From: an uncultured Prevotellaceae bacterium
Lineage (GTDB): Bacteria; Bacteroidota; Bacteroidia; Bacteroidales; Muribaculaceae
Assembly (NCBI GenBank): GCA_900319525.1
Contig: ONOU01000017.1
Coordinates: 1-48,326, forward strand
Direction of reading: 5' to 3'
DNA length: 48,326 bases
In this document: positions 41,615 to 48,326 of the stretch, in pieces
How positions within the stretch are numbered: position 1 is the stretch's first letter
Layout: each line of letters begins with the position of its first letter
Notes under the pieces: model-generated
The model's database searches: none
Told to the model about the DNA's origin: nothing
What the model saw: only the letters and a program-made list of their open reading frames with translations
Program-made: the position numbers and the translations under genes

Positions 41615-42778
41615 TTACTTGAGCAACTCGATGCCCAGGCCAGGACGGTCATGCAGGGTAATCTTGCCGTTCTCGACAGTCATGCCCGTGAAGCGGTCGT
41701 TGGCGATGAGCAGGTTGCCGTCCAGGTCGGCATAATCCACGACGGGCGACAGGTTGGCGGCAGCGGTCACGGCACATGAGGTCTCGGTCATGCAACCGAT
41801 CATCACCTTCATGTCAAGAGCGCGGGCCAGCGTCACCATCTTGTGGGCCTCATACAGGCCGGTGCTCTTCATCAGCTTGATATTGATGCCGTCATACACG
41901 CCCTTGAACCGAACGATGTCGGGCAGACGCTGGAAAGCCTCGTCGGCGATGATGGGTAGCGGCGAGCGCTCACGCAGCCATGCCGTCTCGTCGATCCACG
42001 TCTTGTCAAATGGCTGCTCGACGAAGATGCAGTTATGCTCCTTGAGCCAGTGGCACATTTCCAGGGCATACTCCTTGTTGTTCCATCCCTGGTTGCAGTC
42101 CACACAGATGGGCACATCGGGCATCATCTCGTTGATGATGTTGATTGTGGCCTGGTCCTGATCCAGACCCATCTTTGCCTTGATGAGCTTGTAGGGCCGC
42201 GCCTCTTCCACCTTTTGGCGCACCACCTCGGGGGTGTCGATGCCGATGGTGAAGCTCGTCACGGGCGTCTTTTCGGGATTATAGCCCCAGATCTTGTACC
42301 AGGGCTGACCCATGATCTTGCCCAGCAGGTCATGCAGGGCGATGTCGATACTGGCCTTAGCGGCACGGTTGTTCTCGTCAACACTATCGACATAGCTCAG
42401 GATATCCTCGATGCAGAAGGGGTCCTTGAACTGCTCCAGGTCGAGCTTGTTCAGGAAAGTGGTCACACTCTCAACGCTCTCGCCCAGATAGGGAGGCATC
42501 GAAGCCTCGCCATAGCCCTTGATGCCTTCATACTCCAGCGTCACCTGCACGTCGGGCGTGGTGGTGCGGCTGTAGCGGGCCAGATTAAAAGCATGGCGCA
42601 GCTTGAGTTCATAGGGGAAGAACGACAGTTTCAATTTACCGGTCTTGGGTATTTGGTTAACACGGGGCACTTTCTTGCCATTCCTCTTTTTAAGACGATC
42701 CACTGCGTCGATCGATACGGGCGATGCGGCGGCAATCGCCGTCAGACCCATTCCTGCAATAAATTTTCTACGATCCAT
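41615..42778 (-). CDS. Dipeptide epimerase (L-Ala-D/L-Glu epimerase type)
   Basis: This 387-residue enolase-superfamily enzyme has catalytic KAK at 200-202, metal ligands Asp227 (VDCNQ), Glu254 (VEQP) and Asp279 (ADEA), and a second lysine in KLMKS (301-304). These features match the Ala-Glu epimerases that recycle murein dipeptides. The N-terminus is unusual: MDRRKFIAGMGLTAIAAA looks like a Tat signal, so the enzyme may act in the periplasm. It is downstream of an NlpC/P60 endopeptidase gene, the YkfB/YkfC-like arrangement, with an 82-base gap. Confidence 0.92.
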   Translation of the reverse strand: MDRRKFIAGMGLTAIAAASPVSIDAVDRLKKRNGKKVPRVNQIPKTGKLKLSFFPYELKLRHAFNLARYSRTTTPDVQVTLEYEGIKGYGEASMPPYLGESVESVTTFLNKLDLEQFKDPFCIEDILSYVDSVDENNRAAKASIDIALHDLLGKIMGQPWYKIWGYNPEKTPVTSFTIGIDTPEVVRQKVEEARPYKLIKAKMGLDQDQATINIINEMMPDVPICVDCNQGWNNKEYALEMCHWLKEHNCIFVEQPFDKTWIDETAWLRERSPLPIIADEAFQRLPDIVRFKGVYDGINIKLMKSTGLYEAHKMVTLARALDMKVMIGCMTETSCAVTAAANLSPVVDYADLDGNLLIANDRFTGMTVENGKITLHDRPGLGIELLK

Positions 42779-42860
42779 AATATTGAATTTTAAGTTACTA
42801 GCTATTTGTATAAACTGGATGAGCAGGAATAACTGGAAGTATTCTCACTTCCCACTCCTC

Positions 42861-44015
42861 TCAAAAGTACCAGGGATGGTTGCGCAGGGCAACGATGCCC
42901 TTTGTGCCCACCATGCCCTTGATGCGGCTGGCGCTCAAGGGGGAGTACAAGTAAGGATAATCACTGGCTGTGGGGTCAAGGCTGTTGATCTTGACCTGTC
43001 CCGAGCAGTGGATGTACTTGCCGTCACGCAGGTAGAGGCCCACATGGGTCACACGTCCCGTCTTCTCGTTGCCAAAGAACAGCAGGTCGCCCGTTTCATA
43101 CTGGTGCCAGTCGGTTCCCTTTTTCATGATTTTGCCGGTCAATGCTTGCTGCGAGGCATCGCGTTGCAGGATGATGCCGTTGCTCAGGTAGCTCACCTTG
43201 GTCAAGCCGGAGCAGTCGGTCACCTTCGTAGAGGTGCCGCCCCACAGGTAGCTGGATCCCATCATGCGACGTGCGGTCTTCTCGATCTGGGCGGCGCTGA
43301 ACTGCTGTTGGCTCCACTGCGAGAGTTCAGCGACATCAGCGGCATCGACCCACCCCACTCTACCGTCGGGGGTGGCCAGTTTGATCCATTTACCTTGTTC
43401 GGTCTTGTATTCCAAGATGTTACCCATCACCAGGTCGCTCACCGTCTCATCGCCATGAGCCTGAGTCACCAGGCGCGAGTCATAGGCAGTGACGATGTAA
43501 CGCTTAGCCTTGCGCCAAGCCTTCATCTGGGATTCGGTCTTGAACGAGAGGGAGCTCTCGGGGACATAGGCGATATAGTCATCGGCCATTTGCACACGGT
43601 ACCAGTCATCGGCCTTTTGCAGCACCTTGACGGGAGCGCCCATAATGCCTTGCGTGGCGATTTCGGCGCTGTGCTTGGGCTCGGTGCGCAGGGTGGCGAT
43701 GCTCAGTTTGACCTGGGCCCACTTGCGGGCTGCGGGGATGCCGTCCTCGAGCACGGTAATCTTGTCGGTATAGCCGCTGTAGCCATTCTTGATCATAGCG
43801 GCCTGGATGGCCTTCTTTTGAGCCTGCGTGCCTACGGTGCCCGTCAGCACCCACTTGCTGGCTTGCTGGGTAGCCTTGACGTCCCAGATGGCAGTACGCT
43901 TGTCGGGAGCGATGCGTTGCTTGAGTTCGGCCAGGGCCTTATCGGGCGTGACAGCCATGGCGGCCAGTGTCGTCAACGCCATGGCGAATGCAATAATCAA
44001 TGATTTGAGTCTCAT
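42861..44015 (-). CDS. SH3b - NlpC/P60 murein-peptide endopeptidase (YkfC-like)
   Basis: This 384-residue exported enzyme has a signal peptide (1-21). The first part (~25-95) is a small BON-like or unassigned domain, followed by two bacterial SH3-like domains (~100-165 and ~170-235). The C-terminal NlpC/P60 domain (~240-384) has catalytic Cys268 (TDCSGLTKVS), His324 (VTHVGLYL) and His336 (YIHCSG). Such enzymes cut the D-Glu to diaminopimelate bond of released stem peptides, supplying the dipeptide for the epimerase downstream. Start ATG 44015 overlaps the transglutaminase stop by 4 bases (ATGA). Confidence 0.92.
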   Translation of the reverse strand: MRLKSLIIAFAMALTTLAAMAVTPDKALAELKQRIAPDKRTAIWDVKATQQASKWVLTGTVGTQAQKKAIQAAMIKNGYSGYTDKITVLEDGIPAARKWAQVKLSIATLRTEPKHSAEIATQGIMGAPVKVLQKADDWYRVQMADDYIAYVPESSLSFKTESQMKAWRKAKRYIVTAYDSRLVTQAHGDETVSDLVMGNILEYKTEQGKWIKLATPDGRVGWVDAADVAELSQWSQQQFSAAQIEKTARRMMGSSYLWGGTSTKVTDCSGLTKVSYLSNGIILQRDASQQALTGKIMKKGTDWHQYETGDLLFFGNEKTGRVTHVGLYLRDGKYIHCSGQVKINSLDPTASDYPYLYSPLSASRIKGMVGTKGIVALRNHPWYF

Positions 44016-45436
44016 TTCTTTATCGGAGTTATTGAATTGACTTTGAGATGGCTGTCCCACTTGTCATAGAACAGGTTGCCCTTGCGCCACTCGACCTCAC
44101 CGGGCTGGAAATCCACAGTCTCGCTGCGGATGTAGGTCTTGGGAGGGCTCAACACGTCGCCCACGCCCTCGTTGCTGGCCATGCGGTACAGGTCAATGCC
44201 GGTGGCATAGTAATCGTTCAATGCCGTTCCCACGGCACTGCGGCCAAATGACGGGTCGGTGGGAATCCAGCCGATGCCCTCAAAATAGGTCTCGCACCAG
44301 TCGTGGTAGTTGATTTCGTCAGGGTGCAGCATCCAGCCGCTCTCCCAGCGTGCGGGAATGCCCAGCGAGCGCGCGAGCGTGATGTAAAGCAGTCCCACCT
44401 GCCCGCAGTCACCGTGATTGTTCTCGATCACATACTGCGGGATGTTGGCCAGGGTGCTGTATTCACGGGCGCCGGCCCACGGCAGGTTATAGCCGATCCA
44501 CTCATAGATTTTGGCTGCCTGCAGCACGGGATTGGTCTCGCTGCCCACGATTCTGCGGGCCAGGGCGCGCATGTCGTCGGTGATGATCACGTGACGCGGC
44601 TCATCGCCCGTGTAGCGCTTGTACTCGGCACTGGCGGTGTTGTACGGCTCAAGCATGGCGATCAGGTCCTGCTGGCTGTAGTGGCGCTCGCCCACGTCAT
44701 AGGAGAAGGTGTATTCAAAGTGTGTAGGCTTGCCCTTCTCGGCGACGGCTTCCATATACACCGTGTGATGCTTGCTGCCTTGGCTGAAGGTCACCTCACG
44801 GTTACTGCTCTCGAGGCGGATGTTCTTTTGCCTCAGGTTCTCGTAGGGGAACGGCATCCACACGCGCAATGTTTCACCGGCAGGAACAGCGTCGGCATTG
44901 ACGTCGAGGGTGAACGTGATGTTCACACGTCGCCAGTCGCGCACGTTATTCTTGTCGGCAGGCGTGCGCATGGCCTCCAAGTAATACTTGCGGCGGGTGA
45001 GGAAACTCTCGTGGTTGTCGGCCGCGTTCTGGGCAGCAAACTCCTTACCCAGCAGCCACAGGTTGCCCACACTCTTGCGGAACCACATCTCCTTGCCGTC
45101 GATGTTCATCACCTCCAGGGCGCGGGTGTCCTTCCAGTGCTGGATTTGGGCATCAGTAGCCTCGGGCATCTTCTCGCGAATCTTTTTCACGCCCTCCTCG
45201 GGAGTGATGCGGAAGTCGGTGCGGATGCGCTGCATGATGGTGCGCAACGAGTCGATGCGCACGGCGTCGGCAACGCGCACCTTCTTGGGGAGGGATTTCA
45301 TCACCTTCTCGGCACGGGCAAACTCGCCCTGCGCGATCAATTCATCCACTTGGTCCTGCCAGTCGGGGGTGATGGCCATACTGGCCAACGCCATCGCGCC
45401 AGCGGCCAGTGCTAACAATTGCTTTTTACCTTTCAT
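44012..45436 (-). CDS. Transglutaminase-like protein, exported
   Basis: This 474-residue protein has a signal peptide (~1-20). The C-terminal half holds a transglutaminase-like cysteine-protease fold with the triad Cys344 (HGDCGQVG), His378 (NYHDW) and Asp394 (IPTDPSFG). The first 180 residues are helical with no match that I recognise. It is the first gene of the murein-peptide cluster and is translationally coupled to the NlpC/P60 gene, so it probably acts on peptide bonds in murein fragments or a related peptide. A TTG upstream at 45448 was rejected as start; ATG 45436 begins the signal peptide. Confidence 0.88.
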   Translation of the reverse strand: MKGKKQLLALAAGAMALASMAITPDWQDQVDELIAQGEFARAEKVMKSLPKKVRVADAVRIDSLRTIMQRIRTDFRITPEEGVKKIREKMPEATDAQIQHWKDTRALEVMNIDGKEMWFRKSVGNLWLLGKEFAAQNAADNHESFLTRRKYYLEAMRTPADKNNVRDWRRVNITFTLDVNADAVPAGETLRVWMPFPYENLRQKNIRLESSNREVTFSQGSKHHTVYMEAVAEKGKPTHFEYTFSYDVGERHYSQQDLIAMLEPYNTASAEYKRYTGDEPRHVIITDDMRALARRIVGSETNPVLQAAKIYEWIGYNLPWAGAREYSTLANIPQYVIENNHGDCGQVGLLYITLARSLGIPARWESGWMLHPDEINYHDWCETYFEGIGWIPTDPSFGRSAVGTALNDYYATGIDLYRMASNEGVGDVLSPPKTYIRSETVDFQPGEVEWRKGNLFYDKWDSHLKVNSITPIKK

Positions 45437-45462
45437 CTTACCTGTCAAAATGTTTTAACAGG

Positions 45463-45492
45463 CAAATTTACTGCAATTATTTGAAAAGTCAA
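45463..45492 (-). promoter_or_regulatory. Promoter of the murein-peptide operon
   Basis: TTG (45490-45492), a 19-base spacer and TAAATTTG (45463-45470) on the minus strand, 26 bases before the transglutaminase start. Confidence 0.65.
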
Positions 45493-45558
45493 CCCTTTCA
45501 GCCCAAGAGTTTTCAACAAAAGTGCGCCGGACAATAGTCAAAGGGTCATATCACCCTG

Positions 45559-46422
45559 TTATCTAGGGAATTCCATCAGGAAAGTGGTATAGAAGCCTGG
45601 TCGCGGATCATCGAGTAGCGACATCATTCCGCCCTGGATGGTGAGCAGGCGGCGGCTCAACGACAGTCCAATGCCGTTGCCCTTGCGCTTGGTGGTGAAA
45701 AACGGGATAAAAATCGAGGAACGCGCATCAGCGGGAATGGGCTCACCGTTGTTGCTGGAATAGAGCATCACCCTGCCCTCCTGCGATTGGCGGCACTCCA
45801 TGCCCAGCTTGGTGGCACCGGCTTCGATAGCGTTCTTGATCAGGTTAATCAGAATCTGGCGCAACAGGTTCGGGTCGGTCTTGATCATGATCTCGTCCTG
45901 CAGCTCGTTATGCCATTCCACATCGGGGTACAAGCGTTCCACTTCACTGATGACGGCAGCAAGATTGACCATCTGGGGGACTGGCTTCTGCAACTCGGAG
46001 TATTTGCGGTATCCATCCACAAAGGAATTGAGATGGGTTACCGTGTTGTGAATGGCTTTCACGCCCTCTTCCAGATCAGAGCCTTTCACCGTGGGGCTGG
46101 TAAGCATCATCTGGCTGATGCTGGCAATGGGAGCGGTGGCGTTCATGATCTCGTGGGTCAACACACGCGTGAGTTTTTCCCATGACTCCACCTCACCGAG
46201 GTTGACCTGCTCACGCACGTGTTCACCCAGTTGGTTGAGCGCTTCCTGCAGGGCACGCTCGCCACTGAACAAGTGCCGCGTGGGCAGTCTGAAGGTCAGG
46301 TCACGGTTACGGATTGCCTCCTGCATCATGCGGGCACGCCTGGCAAGCATGCGCTGGTGGTGCCAGAACCACAGGGCAAACGCCGCTACCACTGCGGCAA
46401 TAATCCACAGCTCGGTACTCAT
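45559..46422 (-). CDS. Sensor histidine kinase
   Basis: This 287-residue protein has one membrane span at the N-terminus (IIAAVVAAFALWFW, 7-20) and practically no periplasmic sensor. The phosphorylated His90 lies in LTHEIMNATAPIA, followed by an HATPase_c domain with NLIKNAIEAG (N-box), a short G1 region, FTTKRKGNGIGLSLS (F/G2 boxes). The kinase type resembles NtrB/PrrB-like proteins that work with Fis-type regulators. It overlaps the response-regulator gene by 4 bases. Confidence 0.93.
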   Translation of the reverse strand: MSTELWIIAAVVAAFALWFWHHQRMLARRARMMQEAIRNRDLTFRLPTRHLFSGERALQEALNQLGEHVREQVNLGEVESWEKLTRVLTHEIMNATAPIASISQMMLTSPTVKGSDLEEGVKAIHNTVTHLNSFVDGYRKYSELQKPVPQMVNLAAVISEVERLYPDVEWHNELQDEIMIKTDPNLLRQILINLIKNAIEAGATKLGMECRQSQEGRVMLYSSNNGEPIPADARSSIFIPFFTTKRKGNGIGLSLSRRLLTIQGGMMSLLDDPRPGFYTTFLMEFPR

Positions 46423-46946
46423 TGCAGTTTTTTCATCTTGTTATACAAAGTCTGACGGGTGATGCCCAGCATATCGGCGGCCTTGGACAGGTTACCGCCA
46501 CACAGGTCAACGGCACGCTTGATGTGGCTGGCCTCCAACTCATCAAGCGGCTTTACCTCACGGGCCTTGTCAAGCACATCCTTGAGCTTGCGCACCAACT
46601 CGTCGTTGTCCCAAGGCTTGGTGATGAAATCGGCGGCACCACGCTTGAGGCCTCGCACAGCCAGCTGCACGTCGGCATAGGCAGTGATCAGCACCACGGG
46701 GACTTCGGGATGGCGTTTATGGATGGCTTGTAGCCATAGCAGTCCGTCCTGGCCGCTATTCACGCCCAGGGTGAAGTTCATGTCCAGCAAGACGATGTCC
46801 ACATGCTCTTGAGCCATCAGCGTGAGGAGCGTTTCGGGCGAGGACAATGTCAGCACCTTCTCAAACGTTCCCATCAGGCAATACTTCAACGCCGTGAGAA
46901 TCGCCTCATTATCATCAACAATCAATATTGTACCATAATTCTGCAT
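46419..46946 (-). CDS. Response regulator with Fis-type HTH (no AAA+ domain)
   Basis: This 175-residue protein has a receiver domain (1-~120) with acidic pocket Asp11/Asp12, phosphorylation site Asp55 (VLLDMNF), Thr in ITAYAD and Lys in TKPWD. A short linker and a Fis-like helix-turn-helix (~135-173, LSKAADMLGITRQTLYNKM) follow. It is an NtrC relative without the sigma-54 AAA+ module, as in PrrA/ActR regulators. It heads the two-gene operon and is divergent from the structured region at 47094-47315, where it may bind. Confidence 0.93.
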   Translation of the reverse strand: MQNYGTILIVDDNEAILTALKYCLMGTFEKVLTLSSPETLLTLMAQEHVDIVLLDMNFTLGVNSGQDGLLWLQAIHKRHPEVPVVLITAYADVQLAVRGLKRGAADFITKPWDNDELVRKLKDVLDKAREVKPLDELEASHIKRAVDLCGGNLSKAADMLGITRQTLYNKMKKLQ

Positions 46947-47093
46947 AACGGCAGCGAAATTACAAATAATCGTCCAATGTCCAAACCATCCTCATGAACT
47001 TTTTAAGGCAGGGCAGCATTATCTAGAGCGACAAGCAGCACCCTGGTATCATTATGGCCAATTTGCGGTTAAAAACAGGTCGAGAAGGCAAAA

Positions 47094-47135
47094 GTGTAAA
47101 AAAATTTTACACTCAGGTGTAAAAAATTTTTACAC
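47094..47135. promoter_or_regulatory. Pair of GTGTAAAA palindromes, probable response-regulator sites
   Basis: Two inverted repeats, GTGTAAAA-AAA-TTTTACAC (47094-47112) and GTGTAAAA-AA-TTTTTACAC (47117-47135), lie 23 bp apart. That spacing is about two helical turns, so two dimers could bind on the same face. They lie between the response-regulator gene and a plus-strand promoter at 47160-47191. Confidence 0.65.
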
Positions 47136-47159
47136 TTTTGAATTTGGGGGCAAAAAAAG

Positions 47160-47315
47160 TTGACGACATCGAGAGCCGTAATCTAAATTTGCAACAAACG
47201 AAATAAAGATCTTTGAAATGTCATTAAGTGCTAATAATTTTTTCATAAACATGTGGTTAGATCAAAAGTGGGGAGTTACCCCAATTGAGTCGACGGCACC
47301 TCCCCACAGTTTTTT
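47160..47315 (+). ncRNA. Candidate small RNA or attenuator leader with terminator
   Basis: TTG (47160-47162), a 21-base spacer and TAAATTTG (47184-47191) form a promoter just after the paired palindromes. A terminator, GTGGGGAG...CTCCCCAC followed by TTTTTT (47268-47315), would end a transcript of about 118 bases. A small frame from ATG 47219 runs through the terminator and is probably not coding. The RNA could be a free small RNA or a leader controlling the tiny downstream frame. Confidence 0.5.
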
Positions 47316-47359
47316 CTTAAGCCTATCTGAACTTTAAACTAAAGCCAAGTAAAACGCAT

Positions 47360-47461
47360 GTGAAAATTGTTATAGCTGTGTTGCTAGGAGTTTATGTATT
47401 ATGCGTGGCGTTGATATCGAGCCGCCACACTGGGCAAAGCCAGGAAATTGTTCCATTATAA
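47360..47461 (+). CDS. Possible 33-residue membrane peptide
   Basis: From GTG 47360 a short frame reads a hydrophobic helix (VKIVIAVLLGVYVLCVALIS) and a polar tail. It lies just after the terminator of the candidate small RNA. No convincing ribosome site or conserved family is visible, so it is only a possibility. Confidence 0.25.
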   Translation: MKIVIAVLLGVYVLCVALISSRHTGQSQEIVPL

Positions 47462-47515
47462 CTTGCAGGTAATAGACCGGAACGTTTCCTGGCAATGCTA
47501 TGTTTCCACGTCAAA

Positions 47516-48031
47516 TCATTCGGGCTGGGTAAGCAGTTGATCAATCAGCGTAGTGACATCACTGATGTTCTTTGCGCTGCTTTGGCCTTCAGTTAGCAAC
47601 TGATCAATCAATGAGGTCACATCATCAATGGTCAGCTTTTTTGCTCCCCCTGCAACCACAACGCCACCAGGGGTTATACCAAGTGGCCTGCCTTTATCCC
47701 TGGGCTTTCCTCCAAGAGGGTCTATGTGAAACCCGACAAGATCGACTTTTTCAAGGGCCCATTCCCTCAGATCATCTCTCTTTGCAAGTGAATTACCTGA
47801 AGATGATCCGCTTCGAACTGCGACGTTACCAGGATTTGTACTACGTGGCTTTTCAGGAAGCCTTGGTTTGCCACCATTAGTTACAGGGTCACTAATAGCA
47901 ATTCTTGTGACGATACTCAAGAATGCAGAGTCAGTAAAAAATGATGACCTCGATTTGGTAAGTGCCGTATCATCGGCAAAGGCTGAAAGCACGATGCAAA
48001 CACATCCTAACAATAATAGATACTTTTTCAT
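47516..48031 (-). CDS. Exported protein with two dockerin-like half-repeats
   Basis: This 171-residue protein has a signal peptide (~1-19, ending LSAFA), a low-complexity middle rich in Pro, Gly, Lys and Arg, and two C-terminal repeats (LTIDDVTSLIDQLLTEG and ISDVTTLIDQLLTQ). These match the helix of dockerin-type repeats common in Bacteroidales, but the preceding Asp/Asn calcium loop is missing or degenerate. Such C-terminal repeats are thought to mediate attachment or sorting. Its promoter (TTTG at 48109-48112, TAAATTTG at 48082-48089, minus strand) is clear. Confidence 0.72.
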   Translation of the reverse strand: MKKYLLLLGCVCIVLSAFADDTALTKSRSSFFTDSAFLSIVTRIAISDPVTNGGKPRLPEKPRSTNPGNVAVRSGSSSGNSLAKRDDLREWALEKVDLVGFHIDPLGGKPRDKGRPLGITPGGVVVAGGAKKLTIDDVTSLIDQLLTEGQSSAKNISDVTTLIDQLLTQPE

Positions 48032-48081
48032 TTGACTTTGGGTTTTTAATTGATAAACTTAAGTATGTTATATTTTTTTTG

Positions 48082-48112
48082 CAAATTTAGCATACAATTT
48101 CAATTTATCAAA
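48082..48112 (-). promoter_or_regulatory. Promoter of the dockerin-like gene
   Basis: TTTG (48109-48112), a 19-base spacer and TAAATTTG (48082-48089) on the minus strand, about 50 bases before the start codon. Confidence 0.65.
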
Positions 48113-48272
48113 CCCTTCGCCATTCCTTAACATCCATTAACACTTCCGCTCCACCCATCCATCAAGTCCATGCAGCGCGCGACCAGGTTCCCTGTACCGT
48201 GGCTATGCCAGGCCCTCCGCGCGCGACCTGTCCCGTGGGGAGGCTGTTGCAAAACATACCTCAAAAATGAAA

Positions 48273-48302
48273 AAAGCCTCTACTTTCCCAAGCGGAGGCT
48301 TT
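48273..48302 (-). terminator. Terminator of a gene beyond the right edge
   Basis: AAAGCCTC pairs with GAGGCTTT around a 14-base loop. Read on the minus strand the stem is followed by a TTTTTT run, so it should end a leftward transcript coming from outside the window. Confidence 0.65.
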
Positions 48303-48326
48303 GTCATATCCGTAAAATTATGTAAT

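Overview
The window looks like a chromosomal segment from a member of the Bacteroidales. At the left edge is the 5' end of a 16S rRNA gene on the minus strand, with the bacterial start AGAGTTTGATCCTGGCTCAG followed by a Bacteroidota-type GCTAGCGACAGGC. Almost every gene start is preceded by the Bacteroidota promoter pattern (TTTG or TTG, 19-21 bases, TAnnTTTG) and not by a sigma-70 -35/-10 pair. The gene content (ECF sigma / FecR-DUF4974 / STN-domain receptor operons, PorT-like barrels, TonB_C proteins, lipoproteins) fits the same group. The 16S start resembles Muribaculaceae-like lineages more than Bacteroides, but too little rRNA is present to be sure.

Layout. (1) 1-3130: 16S start and its leader, a DUF1460 muropeptide amidase, an unknown exported protein and a cytidylate-kinase-like protein. 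(2) 3133-8805: a LuxR-type regulator divergent from two plug-plus-barrel outer-membrane proteins. (3) 9186-10004: a lone polyvalent-protein-type kinase. (4) 10183-22511: two ECF sigma / anti-sigma / receptor operons and an extra receptor, interrupted by a lower-GC SatD-DUF3307 operon. (5) 22835-25775: a DUF2975/HTH pair and another barrel protein. (6) 26046-35376: an accessory zone of small envelope genes (PorT barrels, lipoproteins, a tandem TonB_C protein) with a frameshifted TPR regulator, a truncated TonB_C copy and a duplicated AAA-gene fragment. (7) 35668-48031: mostly housekeeping genes: an AAA-CYTH fusion, an FKBP isomerase, glycyl-tRNA synthetase, an SGNH/MBOAT acylation pair, a murein-peptide salvage cluster, a two-component system and a small dockerin-like protein.

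The strongest signal is regulatory. An 18-bp inverted repeat, AACACCC-(A/T)TTT-GGGTRTT, overlaps the -33 element of at least eight promoters spread over 29 kb. In all eight, the distance from the first base of the palindrome to the last base of the TAnnTTTG box is exactly 47 bp. A ninth perfect copy sits 2 bp upstream of the -33 element of the LuxR-family gene. The target genes are two barrel proteins, both ECF sigma operons, three lipoprotein genes (one heading an operon with a PorT-like barrel) and a tandem TonB_C gene. This looks like a local envelope regulon in which one palindrome-binding factor, possibly the LuxR protein, sits above two ECF cascades.

The region also shows much duplication and decay. 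Receptors share almost identical N-terminal signalling modules attached to unrelated barrels. A 77-bp element recurs downstream of two receptor genes. A 67-bp tandem repeat and a partial gene duplication flank a lipoprotein gene. The left copy of one duplicated promoter has lost 13 bp along with most of its gene.
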